From NCBI GenBank assembly GCA_963965975.1, contig OZ014416.1, forward strand, positions 3,906,001 to 3,970,000: a DNA stretch of 64,000 bases. Direction: 5' to 3'. Made by a program: the position numbers and the translations under genes. Shown piece by piece: positions 1 to 13,790 of the stretch (its first letter is position 1; each line of letters starts with the position of its first letter). The DNA comes from Xestospongia bergquistia. Taxonomy: Eukaryota > Porifera > Demospongiae > Haplosclerida > Petrosiidae. The notes beneath the pieces were generated by a model. That model ran no database searches. It saw nothing but the letters and a program-made list of their open reading frames with translations, and was not told where the DNA came from.

Positions 1-135
1 CAGTGTAAAGGACTTTATGGCACTAACTAAATAAACAGCTATTAACAGTTTAGTAAGTTAGTTTGCATTAACGGTCTAAAGTCTTTAAGTTAAAGACTTT
101 AGAAGGTTTAGACTATTAAGAGAAGTTTATAAAGT

Positions 136-3100
136 AAACTGCTCAGTCTAAAGGACTTTATGGCACTAACTAAATAAAAAGCTATTAACAGTTTAGTAAG
201 TTAGTTTGCATTAACGCTCTAAAGTCTTTAAGTTAAAGACGTTAGAAGGTTTAGACTATTAAGAAAAGTTTATAAAGTAAACTGCTCAGTCTAAAGGACT
301 TTATGGCACTAACTAAATATACAGCTATTAACAGTTTAGTAAGTTAGTTTGCATTAACGCTCTAAAGTCTTTAAGTTAAAGACTTTAGATGGTTTAGACT
401 ATTCAGAGAAGTTTATAAAGTAAATTGCTTAGTCTAAGGGACTTTATTGCACTAACTAAATAAACAGCTGTTAGCAGTTTAGTAAGTTAGTTTGCATTAA
501 CGCTATAAAGTCTTTAAGTTAAAGACTTTAGAAGGTTTAGACTATTGAGAGAAGTTTATAAAGTAAACTGCTTAGTCTAAAGGACTTTATGGCACTAATT
601 AAGTAAACAGCTATTAACAGTTTAGTAAGTTAGTTTGCATTAACGCTCTAAAGTCTTTAAGATAAAGAGTTTAGAAGGTTTAGATTATTGAGAGAAGTTT
701 ATAAAGTAAACTGCTTAGTCTAAAGGACTTTATGGCACTAACGAAGTAAACAGCTATTAACAGTTTAGTAAGTTAGTTTGCATTAACGCTCTAAAGTCTT
801 TAAGATAAAGACTTTAGAAAGTTTAGACTATTGATATAGGTTTATAAACTAAACTGCTAAGTCTAAAGGACTTTATGGCACTAACTAAATAAGCAGCTAT
901 TAACAGTTTAGTAAGTTCGTTTCCATTAACGCTCTAAAGTCTTTAAGTTAAAGACTTTAGAAGGTTTAGACTATTGAGAAAAGTTTATAAAGTAAACTGC
1001 TCATTCTAAAGGACTTTATGGGACTAACTAAATAAACAGCTATTAACAGTTTAGTAAGTTAGTTAGCATTAACGCAATAAAGTCTTTAAATTAAACACTT
1101 TAGTAGGTATAGACTATTGAGAGAAGTTTATAAAGTAAACTGCTAAGTCTAAAGGACTTTTTGCTACTAACTACATAAAGAGCTATTAACAGTTTAGTAA
1201 GTTAGTTTGCATTAACGCTCTAAAGTCTTTAAGTTAAAGACTTCAGAGGTTTAGACTATTCAGAAAAGTTTATAAAGTAAACTGCTCAGTCTAAAAGACT
1301 TTATGGCACTAACTAAGTAAACAGCTATTAACAGTTTAGTAAGTTAGTTTGCATTAACGCTCTAATGTTTTTAAGATAAAGACTTTAGAATGTTTAGGCT
1401 ATTGAGAGAAGTTTATAAAGTAAACTGTTCAGTGTAAAGGACTTTATGGCACTAACTAAATAAACAGCTATTAACAGTTTAGTAAGTTAGTTTGCATTAA
1501 CGCTCTAAAGTCTTTAAGTTAAAGACTTTAGAAGGTTTAGACTATTAAGAGAAGTTTATAAAGTAAACTGCTTAGTCTAAAGGACTTTATGGCACTAACT
1601 AAATAAACAGCTATTAACAGTTTAGTAAGTTAGTTTGCATTAACGCTCTAAAGTCTTTATGTTAAAGACTTCAGAAGGTTTAGACTATTGAGAGAAGTTT
1701 ATAAAGTAAACTGCTCACTCTAAAGGACTTTATGGCACTAAGTAAGCAAACAGCTATTAACAGTTTAGTAAGTTTGTTTGCATTAACGCTCTAAAGTCTT
1801 TAAGATAAAGACTTTAGAAGGTTTAGACTATTGAGAGAAGTTTATAAAGTAAACTGCTCAGTCTAAAGGACTTTATGGCACTAACTAAATAAAAAGCTAT
1901 TAACAGTTTAGTAAGTTAGTTTGCATTAACGCTCTAAAGTCTTTAAGTTAAAGACGTTAGAAGGTTTAGACTATTAAGAAAAGTTTATAAAGTAAACTGC
2001 TCAGTCTAAAGGACTTTATGGCACTAACTAAATATACAGCTATTAACAGTTTAGTAAGTTAGTTTGCATTAACGCTCTAAAGTCTTTAAGTTAAAGACTT
2101 TAGATGGTTTAGACTATTCAGAGAAGTTTATAAAGTAAATTGCTTAGTCTAAGGGACTTTATTGCACTAACTAAATAAACAGCTGTTAGCAGTTTAGTAA
2201 GTTAGTTTGCATTAACGCTATAAAGTCTTTAAGTTAAAGACTTTAGAAGGTTTAGACTATTGAGAGAAGTTTATAAAGTAAACTGCTTAGTCTAAAGGAC
2301 TTTATGGCACTAATTAAGTAAACAGCTATTAACAGTTTAGTAAGTTAGTTTGCATTAACGCTCTAAAGTCTTTAAGATAAAGAGTTTAGAAGGTTTAGAT
2401 TATTGAGAGAAGTTTATAAAGTAAACTGCTTAGTCTAAAGGACTTTATGGCACTAACGAAGTAAACAGCTATTAACAGTTTAGTAAGTTAGTTTGCATTA
2501 ACGCTCTAAAGTCTTTAAGATAAAGACTTTAGAAAGTTTAGACTATTGATATAGGTTTATAAAGTAAACTGCTAAGTCTAAAGGACTTTATGGCACTAAC
2601 TAAATAAGCAGCTATTAACAGTTTAGTAAGTTCGTTTCCATTAACGCTCTAAAGTCTTTAAGTTAAAGACTTTAGAAGGTTTAGACTATTGAGAAAAGTT
2701 TATAAAGTAAACTGCTCATTCTAAAGGACTTTATGGGACTAACTAAATAAACAGCTATTAACAGTTTAGTAAGTTAGTTAGCATTAACGCAATAAAGTCT
2801 TTAAGTTAAACACTTTAGTAGGTATAGACTATTGAGAGAAGTTTATAAAGTAAACTGCTAAGTCTAAAGGACTTTTTGCTACTAACTACATAAAGAGCTA
2901 TTAACAGTTTAGTAAGTTAGTTTGCATTAACGCTCTAAAGTCTTTAAGTTAAAGACTTCAGAGGTTTAGACTATTCAGAAAAGTTTATAAAGTAAACTGC
3001 TCAGTCTAAAAGACTTTATGGCACTAACTAAGTAAACAGCTATTAACAGTTTAGTAAGTTAGTTTGCATTAACGCTCTAATGTTTTTAAGATAAAGACTT

Positions 3101-3565
3101 TAGAATGTTTAGGCTATTGAGAGAAGTTTATAAAGTAAACTGTTCAGTGTAAAGGACTTTATGGCACTAACTAAATAAACAGCTATTAACAGTTTAGTAA
3201 GTTAGTTTGCATTAACGCTCTAAAGTCTTTAAGTTAAAGACTTTAGAAGGTTTAGACTATTAAGAGAAGTTTATAAAGTAAACTGCTTAGTCTAAAGGAC
3301 TTTATGGCACTAACTAAATAAACAGCTATTAACAGTTTAGTAAGTTAGTTTGCATTAACGCTCTAAAGTCTTTATGTTAAAGACTTCAGAAGGTTTAGAC
3401 TATTGAGAGAAGTTTATAAAGTAAACTGCTCACACTAAAGGACTTTATGGCACTAAGTAAGCAAACAGCTATTAACAGTTTAGTAAGTTAGTTTGCATTA
3501 ACGCTCTAAAGTCTTTAAGATAAAGACTTTAGAAGGTTTAGACTATTGAGAGAAGTTTATAAAGT
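136..3565 (+). repeat. 12-monomer higher-order repeat, two copies
   Basis: The block at 136-1850 is repeated at 1851-3565 with an offset of 1715 bases. That is 12 x 143 minus one, because one monomer in each copy carries the same 1-base deletion (near 1245 and 2960). Private variants such as TAAATAAAAAGC, TAAATATACAGC and TTCGTTTCC recur at exactly this spacing. By eye I found only a handful of differences over 1.7 kb, so this is a recent tandem duplication. Confidence 0.9.
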
Positions 3566-3724
3566 AAACTGCTCAGTCTAAAGGACTTTATGGCACTAAC
3601 TAAATAAAAAGCTATTAACAGTTTAGTAAGTTAGTTTGCATTAACGCTCTAAACTCTTTAAGTTAAAGACTTTAGAAGGTTTAGACAATTGCGTGAAGTT
3701 CAAAAAGTAAACTGCTTAGTCTAA

Positions 3725-6478
3725 AGGACTTTATGGCACTAATTAAATAAACAGCTATTAACAGTTTAGTAAGTTTGTTTGCATTAACGCTCTAAAGTCT
3801 TTAAGTTAAAGACTTTAGAAGGTTTAGACTATTCAGAGGAGTTTATAAAGTAAACTGCTCAGTCTAAAGGACTTTATGGCACTAACTAAGTAAACAGCTA
3901 TTAACAGTTTAGTAAGTTAGTTTGCATTAAAGCTCTAATGTCTTTAAGATAAAGACTTTAGAATGTTTAGGCTATTAAGAGAAGTTTATAAAGTAAACTG
4001 TTCAGTGTAAAGGACTTTATGGCTCTAACTAAATAAACAGCTATTAACAGTTTAGTAAGTTAGTTTGCATTAACGCTCTAAAGTCTTTAAGTTAAAGACT
4101 TTAGAAGGTTTAGACTATTAAGAGAAGTTTATAAAGTAAACTGCTCAGTCTAAAGGACTTTATGGCACTAACTAAATAAACAGCTATTAACAGTTTAGTA
4201 AGTTAGTTTGCATTAACGCTATAAAGCCTTTAAGTTAAGGACTTTAGAAGGTTTAGACTATTGAGAGAAGTTTATAAAGTAAACTGCTTAGTCTAAAGGA
4301 CTTTATGGCACTAATTAAGTAAACAGCTATTAACAGTTTAGTAAGTTAGTTTGCATTAACGCTCTAAAGTCTTTAAGATAAAGACTATAGAAAGTTTAGA
4401 CTATTGATAGAAGTTTATAAAGTAAACTACTAAGTCTTAAGGACTTTATGGCACTAACTAAATAAGCAGCTATTAACAGTTTAGTAAGTTCGTTTCCATT
4501 AACGCTCTAAAGTCTTTAAGTTAAAGACTTTAGAAGGTTTAGACTATTGAGAAAAGTTTATAAAGTAAACTGCTCAGTCTAAAGGACTTTATGGCGCTAA
4601 CTAAATAAACAGCTATTAACAGTTTAGTAAGTTAGTTTGCATTAACGCAATAAAGTCTTTAAGTTAAAGACTTTAGTAGGTATAGACTATTGAGAGAAGT
4701 TTATAAAGTAAACTGCTCAGTCTAAAGGACTTTTTGCTACTAACTACATAAAGAGCTATTAACAGTTTAGTAAGTTAGTTTGCATTAACGCTCTAAAGTC
4801 TTTAAGTTAAAGACTTCAGAAGGTTTAGACTATTCAGAAAAGTTTATAAGGTAAACTGCTCAGTCTAAAGGACTTTATGGCACTAACTAAGTAAACAGCT
4901 ATTAACAGTTTAGTAAGTTTGTTTGCGTTAACGCTCTAAAGTCTTTAAGTTAAAGACTTTAGAAGGTTTAGACTATTCAGAGGAGTTTATAAAGTAAACT
5001 GTTCAGTCTAAAGGACTTTATGGCACTAACTAAGTAAACAGCTATTAACAGTTTAGTAAGTTAGTTTGCATTAAAGCTCTAATGTCTTTAAGATAAAGAC
5101 TTTAGAATGTTTAGGCTATTAAGAGAAGTTTATAAAGTAAACTGTTCAGTGTAAAGGACTTTATGGCTCTAACTAAATAAACAGCTATTAACAGTTTAGT
5201 AAGTTAGTTTGCATTAACGCTCTAAAGTCTTTAAGTTAAAGACTTTAGAAGGTTTAGACTATTAAGAGAAGTTTATAAAGTAAACTGCTCAGTCTAAAGG
5301 ACTTTATGGCACTAATTAAATAAACAGCTATTAACAGTTTAATAAGTTTGTTTGCATTAACGCTCTAAAGTCTTTAAGTTAAAGACTTTAGAAGGTTTAG
5401 ACTATTCAGAGGAGTTTATAAAGTAAACTGCTCAGTCTAAAGGACTTTATGGCACTAACTAAGTAAACAGCTATTAACAGTTTAGTAAGTTAGTTTGCAT
5501 TAAAGCTCTAATGTCTTTAAGATAAAGACTTTAGAATGTTTAGGCTATTAAGAGAAGTTTATAAAGTAAACTGTTCAGTGTAAAGGACTTTATGGCTCTA
5601 ACTAAATAAACAGCTATTAACAGTTTAGTAAGTTAGTTTGCATTAACGCTCTAAAGTCTTTAAGTTAAAGACTTTAGAAGGTTTAGACTATTAAGAGAAG
5701 TTTATAAAGTAAACTGCTCAGTCTAAAGGACTTTATGGCACTAACTAAATAAACAGCTATTAACAGTTTAGTAAGTTAGTTTGCATTAACGCTATAAAGC
5801 CTATAAGTTAAGGACTTTAGAAGGTTTAGACTATTGAGAGAAGTTTATAAAGTAAACTGCTTAGTCTAAAGGACTTTATGGCACTAATTAAGTAAACAGC
5901 TATTACCAGTTTAGTAAGTTAGTTTGCATTAACGCTCTAAAGTCTTTAAGATAAAGACTATAGAAAGTTTAGACTATTGATAGAAGTTTATAAAGTAAAC
6001 TACTAAGTCTTAAGGACTTTATGGCACTAACTAAATAAGCAGCTATTAACAGTTTAGTAAGTTCGTTTCCATTAACGCTCTAAAGTCTTTAAGTTAAAGA
6101 CTTTAGAAGGTTTAGACTATTGAGAAAAGTTTATAAAGTAAACTGCTCAGTCTAAAGGACTTTATGGCGCTAACTAAATAAACAGCTATTAACAGTTTAG
6201 TAAGTTAGTTTGCATTAACGCAATAAAGTCTTTAAGTTAAAGACTTTAGTAGGTATAGACTATTGAGAGAAGTTTATAAAGTAAACTGCTCAGTCTAAAG
6301 GACTTTTTGCTACTAACTACATAAAGAGCTATTAACAGTTTAGTAAGTTAGTTTGCATTAACGCTCTAAAGTCTTTAAGTTAAAGACTTCAGAAGGTTTA
6401 GACTATTCAGAAAAGTTTATAAGGTAAACTGCTCAGTCTAAAGGACTTTATGGCACTAACTAAGTAAACAGCTATTAA
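3725..6478 (+). repeat. 11-monomer higher-order repeat (1573-bp offset)
   Basis: Variant monomers repeat at an 11-unit spacing: AGCTCTAATG occurs at 3931 and 5504, and the rare GCTATAAAGCC box at about 4218 and 5791. The copies run roughly 3725-4905 and 5298-6478. An intermediate copy of the AGCTCTAATG monomer at 5075 splits the 11 units into 8 + 3, so a nested three-monomer duplication is also present. Confidence 0.82.
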
Positions 6479-7399
6479 CAGTTTAGTAAGTTAGTTTGCA
6501 TTAACGCTCTAATGTCTTTAAGATAAAGACTTTAGAATGTTTAGGCTATTGAGAGAAGTTTATAACGTAAACTGTTCAGTGTAAAGGACTTTATGGCACT
6601 AACTAAATAAACAGCTATTAACAGTTTAGTAAGTTAGTTTGCATTAACGCTCTAAAGTCTTTAAGTTAAAGACGTTAGAAGGTTTAGACTATTGAGAAAA
6701 GTTTATAAAGTAAACTGCTCAGTCTAAAGGACTTTATGGCACTAACTAAATATGCAGCTATTAACAGTTTAGTAAGTTAGTTTGCATTAACGCTCTAAAG
6801 TCTTTAAGTTAAAGACTTTAGAAGGTTTAGACTATTCAGAGAAGTTTATAAAGTAAACTGCTTAGTCTAAGGGACTTTATTGCACTAACTAAATAAACAG
6901 CTATTAACAGTTTAGTAAGTTAGTTTGCATTAACGCTATAAAGTCTTTAAGTTAAAGACTTTAGAAGGTTTAGACTATAGAGAGAAGTTTATAAAGTAAA
7001 CTGCCTAGTCTAAAGGACTTTATGGCACTAATTAAGTAAACAGCTATTAACAGTTTAGTAAGTTAGTTTGCATTAACGCTCTAAAGTCTTTAAGATAAAG
7101 ACTTTAGAAGGTTAGATTATTGAGAGAAGTTTATAAAGTAAACTGCTTAGTCTAAAGGACTTTATGGCACTAACGAAGTAAACAGCTATTAACAGTTTAG
7201 TAAGTTAGTTTGCATTAACGCTCTAAAGTCTTTAAAAGATAAAGACTTTAGAAAATTTAGACTATTGATAGAAGTTTATAAAGTAAACTGCTAAGTCTAA
7301 AGGACTTTATGGCACTAACTAAATAAGCAGCTATTAACAGTTTAGTAAGTTCGTTTCCATTAACGCTCTAAAGTCTTTAGGTTAAAGACTTTAGAAGGT

Positions 7400-10300
7400 T
7401 TAGACTATTGAGAAAAGTTTATAAAGTAAACTGCTCAGTCTAAAGGACTTTATGGCACTAACTAAATAAACAGCTATTAACAGTTTAGTAAGTTAGTTTG
7501 CATTAACCCAATAAGGTCTTTAAGTTAAAGACTTTAGTAGGTATAGACTATTGAGAGAAGTTTATAAAGTAAACTGCTCAGTCTAAAGGACTTTTTGCTA
7601 CGAACAAAATAAACAGCTATAAACAGTTTAGTAAGTTAGTTTGCATTAATGTTCTAAAGTCTTTAAGTTAAAGACTTTAGAAGGTTTAGACTATTGACAG
7701 AAGTTTATAAAGTAAACTGCTTAGTCTAAAGGACTTTATGGCACTAACTAAATAAACAGCTATTAACAGTTTAGTAAGTTTGTTTGCATTAACGCTCTAA
7801 AGTCTTCAAGTTAAAGACTTTAGAAGGTTTAGACTATTCAGAGAAGTTTATAAAGTAAACTGCTCAGTCTAAAGGACTTTATGGCACTAACTAAATAAAC
7901 AGCTATTAACAGTTTAGTAAGTTAGTTTGCATTAAGGCTCTAAAGTCTTTAAGTTAAAGACTTTAGAAGGTTTATACTATTGAGAGAAGTTTATAAAGTA
8001 AACTGCTCAGTCTAAAGGACTTTATGGCACTAACTAAGTAAACAGCTATTAACAGTTTAGTAAGTTAGTTTGCATTAACGCTCTAATGTCTTTAAGATAA
8101 AGACTTTAGAATGTTTAGGCTATTGAGAGAAGTTTGTAAAGTAAACTGTTCAGTCTAAAGGACTTTATGGCACTAACTAAATAAACAGCTATTAAAAGTT
8201 TAGTAAGTTAGTTTGCATTAACGCTCTAAAGTCTTTAAGTTAAAGACTTTAGAAGGTTTAGACTATTAAGAGAAGTTTATAAAGTAAACTGCTCAGTCTA
8301 AAGGACTTTATGGCACTAACTAAATAAACAGCTATTAACAGTTTAGTAAGGTAGTTTGCATTAACGCTCTAAAGTCTTTAAGTTAAAGACTTTAGAAGGT
8401 TTAGACTATTGAGAGAAGTTTATAAACTAAACTGCAAAGTATAAAGGACTTTATGGCACTAACTAAATAAACAGCTATTAACAGTTTAGTAAGTTAGTTT
8501 GCATTAACGCTCTAAAGTCTTTAAGTTAAAGACTTTAGAAGGTTTAGACTATTGAGAAAAGTTTATAAAGTAAACTCCTCAGTCTAAAGGACTTTATGGG
8601 ACTAACTAAACAAACAGCTATTAACAGTTTAGTAAGTTAGTTTGCATTAACGCAATAAGGTCTTTAAGTTAAAGACTTTAGTAGGTGTAGACTATTGAGA
8701 GAAGTTTATAAAGTAAACTGCTCAGTCTAAAGGACTTTTTGCTACGAACAAAATAAACAGCTATAAACAGTTTAGTAAGTTAGTTTGCGTTAATGCTCTA
8801 AAGTCTTTAAGTTAAAGACTTTAGAAGGTTTAGACTATTGACAGAAGTTTATAAAGTAAACTGCTTAGTCTAAAGGACTTTATGGCACTAACTAAATAAA
8901 CAGCTATTAACAGTTTAGTAAGTTTGTTTGCATTAACGCTCTAAAGTCTTCAAGTTAAAGACTTTAGAAGGTTTAGACTATTCAGAGAAGTTTATAAAGT
9001 AAACTGCTCAGTCTAAAGGACTTTATGGCACTAACTAAATAAACAGCTATTAACAGTTTAGTAAGTTAGTTTGCATTAAGGCTCTAAAGTCTTTAAGTTA
9101 AAGACTTTAGAAGGTTTATACTATTGAGAGAAGTTTATAAAGTAAACTGCTCAGTCTAAAGGACTTTATGGCACTAACTAAGTAAACAGCTATTAACAGT
9201 TTAGTAAGTTAGTCTGCATTAACGCTCTAATGTCTTTAAGATAAAGACTTTAGAATGTTTAGGCTATTGAGAGAAGTTTGTAAAGTAAACTGTTCAGTCT
9301 AAAGGACTTTATGGCACTAACTAAATAAACAGCTATTAAAAGTTTAGTAAGTTAGTTTGCATTAACGCTCTAAAGTCTTTAAGTTAAAGACTTTAGAAGG
9401 TTTAGACTATTAAGAGAAGTTTATAAAGTAAACTGCTCAGTCTAAAGGACTTTATGGCACTAACTAAATAAACAGCTATTAACAGTTTAGTAAGGTAGTT
9501 TGCATTAACGCTCTAAAGTCTTTAAGTTAAAGACTTTAGAAGGTTTAGACTATTGAGAGAAGTTTATAAACTAAACTTCAAAGTATAAAGGACTTTATGG
9601 CACTAACTAAATAAACAGCTATTAACAGTTTAGTAAGTTAGTTTGCATTAACGCTCTAAAGTCTTTAAGTTAAAGACTTTAGAAGGTTTAGACTATTGAG
9701 AAAAGTTTATAAAGTAAACTCCTCAGTCTAAAGGACTTTATGGGACTAACTAAATAAACAGCTATTAACAGTTTAGTAAGTTAGTTTGCATTAACGCAAT
9801 AACGTCTTTAAGTTAAAGACTTTAGTAGGTGTAGACTGTTGAGAGAAGTTTATAAAGTAAACTGCTCAGTCTAAAGGACTTTTTGCTACTAACTAAATGA
9901 ACAGCTATAAACAGTTTAGTAAGTTAGTTTGCATTAACGCTCTAAAGTCTTTAAGTTAAAGACTTTAGAAGGTTTAGACTATTGAGTGAAGTTTATAAAG
10001 TAAACTGCTTAGTCTAAAGGACTTTATGGCACTAACTAAATAAACAGCTATTAACAGTTTAGTAAGTTTGTTTGCATTAACGCTCTAAAGTCTTCAAGTT
10101 AAAGACTTTAGAAGGTTTAGACTATTGAGAGAAGTTTATAAAGTAAACTGCTCAGTCTAAAGGACTTTATGGCACTAACTAAATAAACAGCTATTAACAG
10201 TTTAGTAAGTTAGTTTGCATTAACGCTCTAAAGTCTTTAAGTTAAAGACTTTAGAAGGTTTATACTATTCAGAGAAGTTTATAAAGTAAACTGCTCAGTC

Positions 10301-11150
10301 TAAAGGACTTTATGGCACTAACTAAGTAAACAGCTATTAACAGTTTAGTAAGTTAGTTTGCATTAACGCTCTAATGTCTTTAAGATAAAGACTTTAGAAT
10401 GTTTAGGCTATTGAGAGAAGTTTGTAAAGTAAACTGTTCAGTCTAAAGGACTTTATGGCACTAACTAAATAAACAGCTATTAACAGTTTAGTTAGTTGGC
10501 ATTAACGTTCTAAAGTCTTTAAGTTAAAGACTTTAGAACGTTTAGACTATTAAGAGATTTTTATAAAGTAAACTGCTCAGTCTAAAGGACTTTATGGCAC
10601 TAACTAAATAAACAGCTATTAACAGTTTAGTAAGGTAGTTTGCATTAACGCTCTAAAGTCTTTAAGTTAAAGACTTTAGAAGGTTTAGACTATTGAGAGA
10701 AGTTTATAAACTAAACTGCAAAGTATAAAGGACTTTATGGCACTAACTAAATAAACAGCTATTAACAGTTTAGTAAGTTAGTTAGCATTAACGCTCTAAA
10801 GTCTTTAAGTTAAAGACTTTAGAAGGTTTAGACTATTGTGAAAAGTTTATAAAGTAAGCTCCTCAGTCTAAAGGACTTTATGGGACTAACTAAATAAACA
10901 GCTATTAACAGTTTAGTAAGTTAGTTTGCATTAACGCAATAAGGTCTTTAAGTTAAAGACTTTAGTAGGTATAGACTATTGAGAGAAGTTTATAAAGTAA
11001 ACTGCTCAGTCTAAAGGACTTTTTGCTACTAACTAAATAAACAACTATAAACAGTTTAGTAAGTTAGTTTGCATTAACGCTCTAAAGTCTTTAAGTTAAA
11101 GACTTTAGAAGGTTTAGACTATTGAGAGAAGTTTATAAAGTAAACTGCTC
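7400..11150 (+). repeat. 8-monomer higher-order repeat, about three to four copies
   Basis: The unusual monomer with TTTTTGCTAC instead of TTTATGGCAC recurs with an offset of 1144 (8 x 143): about 7597, 8741 and 9885, then 11,025 after a 4-base deletion near 10,490. The CAATAAGGTC variant next to it follows the same spacing. The first two copies are closest; later copies are more diverged. Confidence 0.85.
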
Positions 11151-13455
11151 AGTCTAAAGGAATTATGGCACTAACTAAGTAAACAGCTATTAACAGTTTA
11201 GTAAGTTAGTTTGCATTAACGCACTAAAGTCTATAAGATAAAGACTTTAGAAGGTTTAGACTATTGAGAGAAGTTTATAAAGTAAACTGCTCAGTCTAAA
11301 GGACTTTATGGCACTAACTAAATAAACAGCTATTAACAGTTTAGTAAGTTAGTTTGCATTAACGAAATAAAGTCTTTAAGATAAGGACTTTAGTAGGTAT
11401 AGACTATTCAGAGAAGTTTATAAAGTAAACTGCTCTGTCTAAAGGACTTTTTGCTACTAACTAAATAAAGAGCTATTAACAGTTTAGTAAGTTTGTTTGC
11501 ATTAACGCTCTAAAGTCTTTAACTTAAAGACTTTAGAAGGTTTAGACTATTGACAGAAGTTTATAAAGTAAACTGCTTAATCTAAATGACTTTATGGCAC
11601 TAACTAAATAAAAAGCTATTAACAGTTTAGTAAGTTTGCTTGCATTAACGCTCTAAAGTCTTTAAGTTAAAGACTTTAGAAGGTTTAGACTATTCAGAGA
11701 AGTTTATAAAGTAAATTGCTTAGTCTAAAGGACTTTATTGCACTAACTAAATAAACAGCTATTAACAGTTTAGTAAGTTAGTTTGCATTAACGCTATAAA
11801 GTCTTTATGCTAAAGACTTTAGAAGGTTTAGACTATTGAGAAAAGTTTATAAAGTAAACTGCTCAGTCTAAAGGTCTTTATGGCACTAACTAAATAAACA
11901 GCTATTAACAGTTTAGTTAGTTTGCATTAACGCAATAAGGTCTTTAAGTTAAAGACTTTAGTAGGTATAGACTGTTGAGAGAAGTTTATAAAGTAAACTG
12001 CTCAGTCTAAAGGACTTTTTGCTACGAACTAAATAAACAGCTATAAACAGTTTAGTAAGTTAGTTTGCATTAACGCTCTAAAGTCATCAAGTTAAAGACT
12101 TTAGAAGATTTAGGCTATTCAGAGAAGTTTATAAAGTAAGTGCTTAGTCTAAAGGACTTTATGGCACTAACTAAATAAACAGCTATTAACAGTTTAGTAA
12201 GTTAGTTTGCATTAACGCTCTAAAGTCTTTAAGTTAAAGACTTTAGAAGGTTTAGACTATTGAGAGAAGTTTATAAAGTAAACTGCTAAGTCTAAAGGAC
12301 TTTATGGCTCTAACTAAATAAACAGCTATTAACAGTTTAGTAAGTTAGTTTGCATTAACGCTCTAAAGTCTTTAAGTTAAAGGCTTTAGAAGCTTTAGAC
12401 TATTGAGAAAAGTTTATAAAGTAAACTGCTCAGTCTAAAGGACTTTATGGCACTAACTAAATAAACAGCTATTAACAATTTAGTAAGTTAGTTTGCATTA
12501 ACGCAATAAGGTCTTTAAGTTAATGACTTTAGTAGGTATAGACTATTGAGAGAAGTTTATAAAGTAAACTGCTCAGTCTAAAGGACTTTATGGCACTAAC
12601 TAAATAAACAGCTATAAACAGTTTAGTAAGTTAGTTTGCATTAACGCTCTAAAGTCTTTAAGTTAAAGACTTTAGAAGGTTTAGACTATTGAGAGAAGTT
12701 TATAAAGTAAACTGCTTAGTCTAAAGGACTTTCTGGCACTAACTAAATAAACAGCTATTAACAGTTTAGTAAGTTAGTTTGCATTAACGCTCTAAAGTTT
12801 TTAAGTTAAAGACTTTAGAAGGTTTAGACTATTTGAGGGAAGTTTATAAAGTAAACTGCTTAGTCTAAAGGACTTTATGGCACTAACTATATAAACAGCT
12901 ATTAACAGTTTAGTAAGTTAGTTTGCATTAACGCTATAAAGTCTTTAAGATAAAGACTTTAGAAGGTTTAGACTATTGAGAGAAGTTTATAAAGTAAACT
13001 GCTCAGTCTAAAAGACTTTAATGGCACTAACTAAGTAAACAGCTATTAACTGTTTAGTAAGTTAGTTTGCATTATCGCTCTAAAGTCATCAAGATAAAGA
13101 CTTTAGAAGGTTTAGACTATTGAGAGAAGTTTATAAAGTAAGCTGCTCTGTCTAAAGGACTTTATGGCACTAACTAAATAAACAGCTATTAACAGTTTAG
13201 TAAGTTAGTTTGCATTAACGCTCTAAAGTCTTTAAGTTAAAGACTTTAGTAGGTTTAGACAATCGAGAGAAGTTTGTAAAGTAAACTGCTCAGTCTAAAG
13301 GACTTTATGGCACTAACTAAGTAAACAGCTATTAACAGCTTAGTAAGTTAGTTTGCATTAACGCTCTAAGGTCTTTAAGTTAAAGACTTTAGAAGGTTTA
13401 GACTATTGAGAGAAGTTTATAAAGTAAACTGCTCAGTCTAAAGGACTTTATGGCA

Positions 13456-13585
13456 CTAACTAAGTAAACAGCTATTAACAGTTTAGTAAGTTAGTTTGCA
13501 TTAACGCTCTAAAGTCTTTAAGTTAAAGACTTTAGAAGGTTTAGACTATTGAGAGAAGTTTATAAAGTAAACTGCTCAGTCTAAA
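13456..13585. repeat. Nested inverted repeats within one satellite monomer (example)
   Basis: This monomer shows the design shared by the array. (1) CTAACT (13456-13461) pairs with AGTTAG (13489-13494) around an imperfect 39-base palindrome. (2) CTAAAGTCTTTAA (13509-13521), a single G, then TTAAAGACTTTAG (13523-13535) form a perfect 27-base palindrome. (3) TTTAGACT (13540-13547) pairs with AGTCTAAA (13578-13585), enclosing AGTTTA (13557-13562) and TAAACT (13568-13573). (4) TAAAG-GA-CTTTA follows at the next monomer start. Nearly the whole 143 bases can therefore fold as hairpins or cruciforms. That any of them forms in the cell is not shown. Confidence 0.9.
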
Positions 13586-13790
13586 GGACTTTATGGCACT
13601 GACTAAATAAACAGCTATTAACAGTTTAGTAAGTTAGTTTGCATTAACGCTCTAAAGTCTTTAAGTTAAAGACTGTAGAAGGTTTAGACTATTGAGAGAA
13701 GTTTATAAAGTAAACTGCTCAGTCTAAAGGACTTTATGGCACTAACTAAATAAACAGCTATTAAAAGTTCGGTAAGTTAGTTTGCATTAA

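Larger units (their letters stand above)
1..13790 (+). repeat. 143-bp satellite array, homogeneous left block
   Basis: The same sequence recurs every 143 bases: the AAAG at the start of the GGACTTTATGG box falls at 7, 150, 293 and 436. About 96 monomers lie head to tail in one orientation. Differences between neighbours are mostly point changes, with a few 1-4 base indels. Each monomer contains four inverted repeats (see the separate entry) and has stops in all frames, so no protein is encoded. The length is close to one nucleosome core, as in many centromeric or heterochromatic satellites; a centromeric role is inference only. Confidence 0.97.
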
